Part shown: positions 60,192 to 64,000 of the stretch, piece after piece
Numbering within the stretch: position 1 is the first letter of the stretch
Layout: every line of letters starts with the position of its first letter
Assembly (NCBI GenBank): GCA_029339505.1
Contig: JAQISU010000123.1
Location: 620,001-684,000, forward strand
Direction of reading: 5' to 3'
Source: Unio delphinus
Lineage: Eukaryota > Mollusca > Bivalvia > Unionida > Unionidae
DNA length: 64,000 nt
Program-made: the position numbers and the translations under genes
The notes under the pieces: generated by a model
What the model saw: the letters and a program-made list of their open reading frames with translations, nothing else
Databases searched by the model: none
What the model was told of the DNA's origin: nothing

Positions 60192-61170
60192 GAATTATTT
60201 TAAAACCTTCATCGATGGCATCACTGAGAGATTTTTGTAGTTCTAAGATATTATACCCTGGTAGTTTGAACGCATGAATATCTTCTACGCGTATATTATA
60301 CTTCGTTGCAAATTCTGTTCTCGTTATAGGATTACTGTCACCTAATACCACTTGAATGATTTGCAAATGAAATGTTTCCATGTCATTGATGATTTTGTTG
60401 CCTGTTTCTACGACGCTGATAAATTCATCTCGGGTGAGAGAACCGGATTTAAGAGATATTAACAACAATGAAAAATCATTATTCATCGCTGTGAAGTTTT
60501 CAGTGATTTTCTCTTGTCGAGTTGTGTGATATATTGGGTTGTTGAATTTTTTCACTGCAGTGAAAACTATCAATTCGTTGTATCTTTTATAGCTTTTTAC
60601 TGGATTATCAGATTTTATCCTGTCTGTGATATAATCGGTTTTTTTGGGTTCTGGTAAATCAACGGTTTTTCCCCCGGGTGGTAATTCAGGCCATCCTAGT
60701 ACGGTTCTAATAGAACTCTGATAGATATCTACGACGTATCCTTCTGTGCTTATTTCAATGGCAGATGATAGTGTCGGCTCATGAACTGTTATAGCTATTT
60801 TTGACTCTACTCCAGTAATCGATTTTATTCTACGCGCGAATTCATCATTGATTTGTTCAATTTGATATGATCCGGTTGGTATGGAAACAACATTCCAGTC
60901 TGGGGTACCGTCGGGTTTATTCTTATTTGCAAATACCAGGGAATTATTGGGTTGTTGACCACCAAATGATTTTGACCTAATATTTGGCCAACTGTGGTAT
61001 ACTCGTAATTTTGCTAGCGCTATCTCCTTCACTGGGACCGGAGAGGGGAAATTCACACTGAATTCTGGATTCGTTGAGGTTATTGAGATCATGCTTGTTT
61101 GTACTGGGTTTGTGTTCTCCACTATTTGTTGAAGTAATTCCATCTGTGTTGTCATTGTTATTATACTCAT
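60139..61170 (-). CDS. virus-like structural protein, N-terminal part
   Basis: 343 codons. N-terminal third: SMISITSTNPEFSVNFPSPV, LAKLRVYHSWPNIRSKSF, PTGSYQIEQINDEFARRI and YVVDIYQSSIRTVLGWPEL, a beta-rich pattern with a short helical motif, of the kind found in capsid-associated proteins of Polinton-like elements. C-terminal half: helical and charged (NNDFSLLLISLKSGSLTRDE; EFATKYNIRVEDIHAFKL). Its first 194 nt overlap the end of the previous gene in a different frame. It ends NKNPQT just past an A8 run, after which the likely continuation lies in another frame. The structural role is inferred. Confidence 0.6.
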   Translation of the reverse strand: MSIITMTTQMELLQQIVENTNPVQTSMISITSTNPEFSVNFPSPVPVKEIALAKLRVYHSWPNIRSKSFGGQQPNNSLVFANKNKPDGTPDWNVVSIPTGSYQIEQINDEFARRIKSITGVESKIAITVHEPTLSSAIEISTEGYVVDIYQSSIRTVLGWPELPPGGKTVDLPEPKKTDYITDRIKSDNPVKSYKRYNELIVFTAVKKFNNPIYHTTRQEKITENFTAMNNDFSLLLISLKSGSLTRDEFISVVETGNKIINDMETFHLQIIQVVLGDSNPITRTEFATKYNIRVEDIHAFKLPGYNILELQKSLSDAIDEGFKIIHDTWKKNNITGNKNPQT

Positions 61171-61624
61171 GTTTTTGTACTTCTAATTTTGACATCGCAG
61201 AATCATATATATCTACCATCGCTGAAAACTCACTCTCTGATATAATTGTATCATCGAGCGATGACGATATCAATGAGGATAATTGCGAGTATGCAGTGGA
61301 CACAACATGAAATTGAATTATGTAGTCTTGTAGTTTCCGTTGGCTGCATGAGGATATTTTTTTTGTGATTATTGAAATAATTCCAGCGATTGTTGTTGCC
61401 GCAGAAATGCAAATTGGAACAGCTATCGGGGCCATCATTGTCACTGAAGATAGTATAATACCGGCTCCGGTGATTACACCACTCACTGAATACACAGTAA
61501 CATCAATTGCGGTAATTCTCCTGCGATATTTTTTAATTTTCATTGCATACTCCTCAGACAGAGTTTTGAGTCTAGTTTGATACTCTCTGACTTGATCATA
61601 GCGATATTGCGATGATGAAATCAT
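60977..61624 (-). CDS. virus-like membrane-hairpin protein
   Basis: 215 codons, ATG at 61622-61624, 30 nt after the stop of the fibre-like gene. Residues 1-38 are basic and helical (YRYDQVREYQTRLKTLSEEY). Residues 42-88 form two adjoining hydrophobic helices (VYSVSGVITGAGIILSSV; APIAVPICISAATTIAGIIS). Then come a helical segment and an Asn/Ser-rich tail from about residue 153. The tail is coded by DNA shared with the next ORF, so the functional C-terminus may be shorter. A membrane-associated virion or lysis-type protein is possible; no family is recognised. Confidence 0.55.
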   Translation of the reverse strand: MISSSQYRYDQVREYQTRLKTLSEEYAMKIKKYRRRITAIDVTVYSVSGVITGAGIILSSVTMMAPIAVPICISAATTIAGIISIITKKISSCSQRKLQDYIIQFHVVSTAYSQLSSLISSSLDDTIISESEFSAMVDIYDSAMSKLEVQKHEYNNNDNTDGITSTNSGEHKPSTNKHDLNNLNESRIQCEFPLSGPSEGDSASKITSIPQLAKY

Positions 61625-61654
61625 TTTTTATTTTAACAACGCTAGCGTTTTCAA

Positions 61655-62605
61655 TTACGATTTACTTAAATCCGCTACGAATTCCACATACCACGTTGTT
61701 GAGACCCTAACCAAATCTTTATCAGTAGATGTAATTGTAAACTTTTCAGTTGTATTCTTGTCGATGATCGTTGAAATCGTATTATTGACCCCAGATGAAC
61801 TGGACGATGAAATATTAAATTGAGACAATGGTGTTACTAGTGTTAATCGATAAATACCCTTAACGGTTGCAGTGATATCTAATTTGTTGTTTGTAGGTGA
61901 CCACTCAAATGATCCGTGTTGGATTGTATATACTATGTTGTTAGTTTTCTCATGAGGAATTTTTGTTTTTTCAATGACTGTTATCATCCTCGAAAAATCA
62001 CCTTTGACGTCTTCGATGAAGTTTTTCGTCTCATCGATGGATTTTTTAATATCAGGGAGTTTTAGTTCAATTTTATCGAATGTAGTTCCAATAAATTTAT
62101 CAATGATATTTCTACGAAATGCGGTAAACTGTTTTATGTGTTCTTCAATTCTAGATTCAAGTGTTGTTAGTACAACCACAGAATTGTTTAAGTCATCGTT
62201 GAGAATTTTTAATCGATCTGTAATCGTCGAAACGAGTACACCCGGTTTGAGTTTACCCTGATCGGAAAATAACGCAACGGTGTTCTCGATTGCGTTTTGT
62301 TGTTTAACTAAAATATCATCCAGAGAAATATTACTGGTTTTCAATTTACCCTGATCGGAAAATAACGCAACGGTGTTCTCGATTGCGTTTTGTTGTTTAA
62401 CTAAAATATCATCCAGAGAAATATTACTAGATTTCAATTTACCCTGGCGATCTTGAAATACAACTATTTCATTGGGTTCAACACTTTCTAAATTCAACGT
62501 CTCAGCTATTTCATCTTTAATTTTTTTTGTTATATCCTTGATAGAATCAGGGGTTGCAGTGCCATCGGGTTTGGGTTTCAAAGATCTCCCCCAAATATCA
62601 ATCAT
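61655..62605 (-). CDS. fibre-like coiled-coil protein with a tandem 31-residue duplication
   Basis: 316 codons. ATG at 62603-62605, one base after the TAA of the protease gene. Layout: a short N-terminal region; two almost identical 31-residue units (about 55-117, each with NISLDDILVKQQNAIENTVA); a helical coiled-coil part (about 125-215, with SRIEEHIKQFTAFRRNIIDK); and a beta-rich C-terminus (222-316, for example GSFEWSPTNNKLDITATVKG and STTWYVEFVADLSKS). A repetitive shaft followed by a compact beta head is typical of trimeric attachment fibres. This role is inferred from architecture and gene neighbours, not from a recognised family. Confidence 0.6.
   Translation of the reverse strand: MIDIWGRSLKPKPDGTATPDSIKDITKKIKDEIAETLNLESVEPNEIVVFQDRQGKLKSSNISLDDILVKQQNAIENTVALFSDQGKLKTSNISLDDILVKQQNAIENTVALFSDQGKLKPGVLVSTITDRLKILNDDLNNSVVVLTTLESRIEEHIKQFTAFRRNIIDKFIGTTFDKIELKLPDIKKSIDETKNFIEDVKGDFSRMITVIEKTKIPHEKTNNIVYTIQHGSFEWSPTNNKLDITATVKGIYRLTLVTPLSQFNISSSSSSGVNNTISTIIDKNTTEKFTITSTDKDLVRVSTTWYVEFVADLSKS
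62258..62443 (-). repeat. 93-bp tandem duplication inside the fibre-like gene
   Basis: CTGATCGGAAAATAACGC starts at 62258 and again at 62351. The two 93-bp units differ at only a few bases and keep the reading frame (31 codons). Confidence 0.95.
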
Positions 62606-62606
62606 G

Positions 62607-63635
62607 TTATTGTAAAACTCTTTCTCTCTCTAAAAAGCGATTGCTGGTGTAGTCATTTACGACAATATGAGGTGGTTTTCCCCTTGGGTTACCCAAGGAG
62701 TTAGAAATAGCGTCAAGGACATTTAATACTTCACTGCCGCATATTGGTGGGTCATTGATTTGTTGTGTTGGTAGCGTAGAATACCAAGTCTTCATTGGAA
62801 ATTGTTTTATGTAACGCATAAACTCTTTTGGTGGGGCTAATCCATATGAATCAAAATAGACAATCCCACGTGGATCAATAGCGTATGCAACCCAGTGAGT
62901 TCCAGGTCCGGTGCTGTTATCGAGATTAATAATACCTGTTTCAGTTTTGTTTGGTTGATGTGGTAATTGATCTTTCATAAAAACACCTCTGAAATTTTTA
63001 ATCACTAGTTTTTTAGCAGCATCCATTAAATCAAAATTGGACATTGGAACCATCGAAGATTTGGGAACCATAGGTTCGGAAATCGAAGATTTCTGAATTA
63101 ATAAATCGTTCCTGGTAGTCTCAGGCCTGATCCGTGAACGGATCTCCCGCTGTACCATGAATACGGGGTTCCTGGTAGTCTTAGACCCTTTCCGCTGTAC
63201 CACGAATACGGGGTTCCTGGTAGTCTTAGACCCAATCCGTGAACGGATCGTCTCTTTTTTATATCCTTGTCCAGCTGCCTTTTTCAACGCCATTCCTGCT
63301 GCAGTACCAACGGCTCCTAACGCCGCTGCTTTAGCCACTGCTGGGGCTGCTGCCGCAATCAATGCTGGTATTGCAGCTAACAATGGAAATATACCGCCTG
63401 TTTTAATCATATTTTTGATAGCAGCCGCAGAGAGAGTAATCTGAACACCTTTTTTGGCTGCAAGTGCATCATTGAAATGTTTCACCTGACGAGTTGTCAG
63501 CGATAATTTATTTGCACCACCAGTCATTTGGTTGGGTTTCAACGTGATTGTGGTTCCACATTTTTTAGCCGATTCTGATTGCAATTTTTTGATTTGACCA
63601 GGAGTTAACGTAACACTAATAACACTATATGACAT
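62607..63635 (-). CDS. adenain-like cysteine protease with N-terminal repeat and hydrophobic arm
   Basis: 342 codons, ATG at 63633-63635 just after an ATTATATATAAT sequence. Residues 7-76 hold two copies of a 30-odd-residue motif (VTLTPGQIKKLQSESAKKCG; LSLTTRQVKHFNDALAAKKG). Residues 81-115 are Ala-rich and hydrophobic (GIFPLLAAIPALIAAAAPAV). Residues 133-177 hold a basic 15-residue tandem repeat. The protease fills 200-335: His247 in GTHWVAYAI, Asp262 in YFDSYG, Gln292 seven residues before the nucleophile, and Cys299 in PPICGSEVL, the order and spacing of C5-type proteases. M-T-G-G/A at 37-41 fits the known cleavage rule of such proteases. In the virus family the enzyme matures capsid proteins. 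The fused arm resembles a minor capsid or membrane-active peptide. Confidence 0.8.
   Translation of the reverse strand: MSYSVISVTLTPGQIKKLQSESAKKCGTTITLKPNQMTGGANKLSLTTRQVKHFNDALAAKKGVQITLSAAAIKNMIKTGGIFPLLAAIPALIAAAAPAVAKAAALGAVGTAAGMALKKAAGQGYKKETIRSRIGSKTTRNPVFVVQRKGSKTTRNPVFMVQREIRSRIRPETTRNDLLIQKSSISEPMVPKSSMVPMSNFDLMDAAKKLVIKNFRGVFMKDQLPHQPNKTETGIINLDNSTGPGTHWVAYAIDPRGIVYFDSYGLAPPKEFMRYIKQFPMKTWYSTLPTQQINDPPICGSEVLNVLDAISNSLGNPRGKPPHIVVNDYTSNRFLERERVLQ
63148..63237 (-). repeat. 45-bp tandem repeat inside the protease gene
   Basis: CGCTGTACCATGAATACGGG at 63148 recurs at 63193 with one change. A third partial match (GTTCCTGGTAGTC) is at 63108. The outer parts share CCGTGAACGGATC (63132 and 63237). 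The frame is kept: 15 residues per unit, basic with TTRNPVF. Confidence 0.9.
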
Positions 63636-63684
63636 TATATATAATTGATTGATTCTAATTCAATGAAAAATCGAGAAAAATCGT
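63636..63684 (-). promoter_or_regulatory. TATA-like promoter candidate before the protease gene
   Basis: On the minus strand ATTATATATAATGTCAT places a TATATATAA motif immediately before the start codon, preceded by AT-rich ATCAATCAA. It is too close to the ATG for a usual host TATA box, so it may be a short-leader viral late-type promoter or mere AT-richness. Confidence 0.3.
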
Positions 63685-64000
63685 TCAAAGATTTTCTACT
63701 GGGGCATCTACCACTCTCATTCTTCCTCCAACACCTTCAAGTAGCATTGATTTATCACTGAGAATGACAGCAACCGCTCTATAATCAGCAATAACACCAC
63801 GAGTCACATTAGCTCTAAAGTGTATATCAACAACTGACTGTCTTGTCAAATCGAGATGTTCCAGTGAGAAGTAATAGATCGGATACAGATTTTTAAAATC
63901 ATATTGTGATATTTGCAAACCAGTATCGACATTTTGGTCGCGTGCCATAAATGACAACAGACGATGATAAACTCGTGCAATATGATTTTCTGTGTAATTA
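63685..64000 (-). CDS. C-terminal part of a virus-like capsid protein, runs off the window
   Basis: The frame is open from the window edge to a stop at 63685-63687, so at least 104 residues of a longer protein are seen; no start is assigned. It reads QISQYDFKNLYPIYYFSLEH, then RQSVVDIHFRANVTRGVIAD and YRAVAVILSDKSML: alternating beta strands and turns with a YPIYYF core. This looks like the last strands of a jelly-roll barrel, as at the end of double-jelly-roll major capsid proteins of Polinton-like elements. The position directly before the protease gene supports this. Identity is inferred; the diagnostic part is outside the window. Confidence 0.5.
   Translation of the reverse strand, partial: NYTENHIARVYHRLLSFMARDQNVDTGLQISQYDFKNLYPIYYFSLEHLDLTRQSVVDIHFRANVTRGVIADYRAVAVILSDKSMLLEGVGGRMRVVDAPVENL

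Larger units (their letters stand above)
59805..64000 (-). mobile_element. virion gene cluster of a Polinton/adintovirus-like integrated DNA virus element (partial)
   Basis: Six intronless minus-strand ORFs packed with gaps of 1 to 49 nt or with overlaps, in contrast to the gene-poor host DNA. One has an adenain-like cysteine protease, the hallmark shared by Polintons, adintoviruses and adenoviruses. The others look structural: a capsid-like C-terminus at the right edge, a fibre-like coiled-coil protein, a membrane-hairpin protein and a beta-rich protein. Polymerase B and integrase, if present, would lie to the right of the window. Base composition is less AT-rich than the host introns. Only one clear frame break is seen, so the insertion is fairly young or under constraint. 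Confidence 0.7.

Noticed and set aside
63157..63444. Plus-strand ORF rich in Ala
   Set aside because: It is the complement of the Ala-rich arm and repeat of the protease gene.

Overview
The window is AT-rich eukaryotic DNA carrying one spliced host gene, many short dispersed repeats and several larger mobile or virus-derived elements. The repeat content (tRNA-headed SINEs, a Gmr1-like Ty3/Gypsy element, a LINE of a type common in invertebrates, a virus-like capsid gene cluster) suggests an invertebrate, most likely a bivalve mollusc. The taxon is an inference and is not fixed by any marker gene.

Host gene. Ten coding exons on the minus strand (44954 down to 12685) fit together in phase into a complete 544-residue OTUD5/DUBA-type OTU deubiquitinase. 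It has the conserved start MTILPKKK, the catalytic Cys segment DGACLFRAV, the catalytic His segment YHRNIHYN, the helical region after the OTU fold and a C-terminal ubiquitin-interacting motif. The introns are large and hold nearly all of the small repeats.

Repeats, left to right. A 2.2-kb AT-rich minisatellite with a 440-bp higher-order period (1.7-3.9 kb). A 217-bp MITE with perfect 12-bp ends and a CTAA duplication (8.1-8.4 kb). Two SINE families, A and B, with several copies each. A 1.47-kb pogo/Tigger-like non-autonomous DNA transposon flanked by TA, with a 71-bp-arm hairpin inside (36.1-37.6 kb). A possible second TIR element (42.1-43.1 kb). A decayed LINE on the minus strand (45.8-48.5 kb).

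49.5-56.9 kb. A damaged Ty3/Gypsy-type LTR retrotransposon on the plus strand whose integrase precedes the reverse transcriptase (the Gmr1-like order). It runs straight into a partial LTR and the gag remnant of a second, more decayed copy, which itself holds an insertion of about 0.9 kb.

59.8-64.0 kb. A compact set of mostly intact minus-strand ORFs without introns, running off the right edge. They look like the virion part of a Polinton/adintovirus-like DNA virus element: a probable capsid protein C-terminus, an adenain-like cysteine protease fused to a repeat and hydrophobic arm, a fibre-like coiled-coil protein, a membrane-hairpin protein and a structural-type protein broken by one frame change. 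This is the least familiar and most interesting part of the window.
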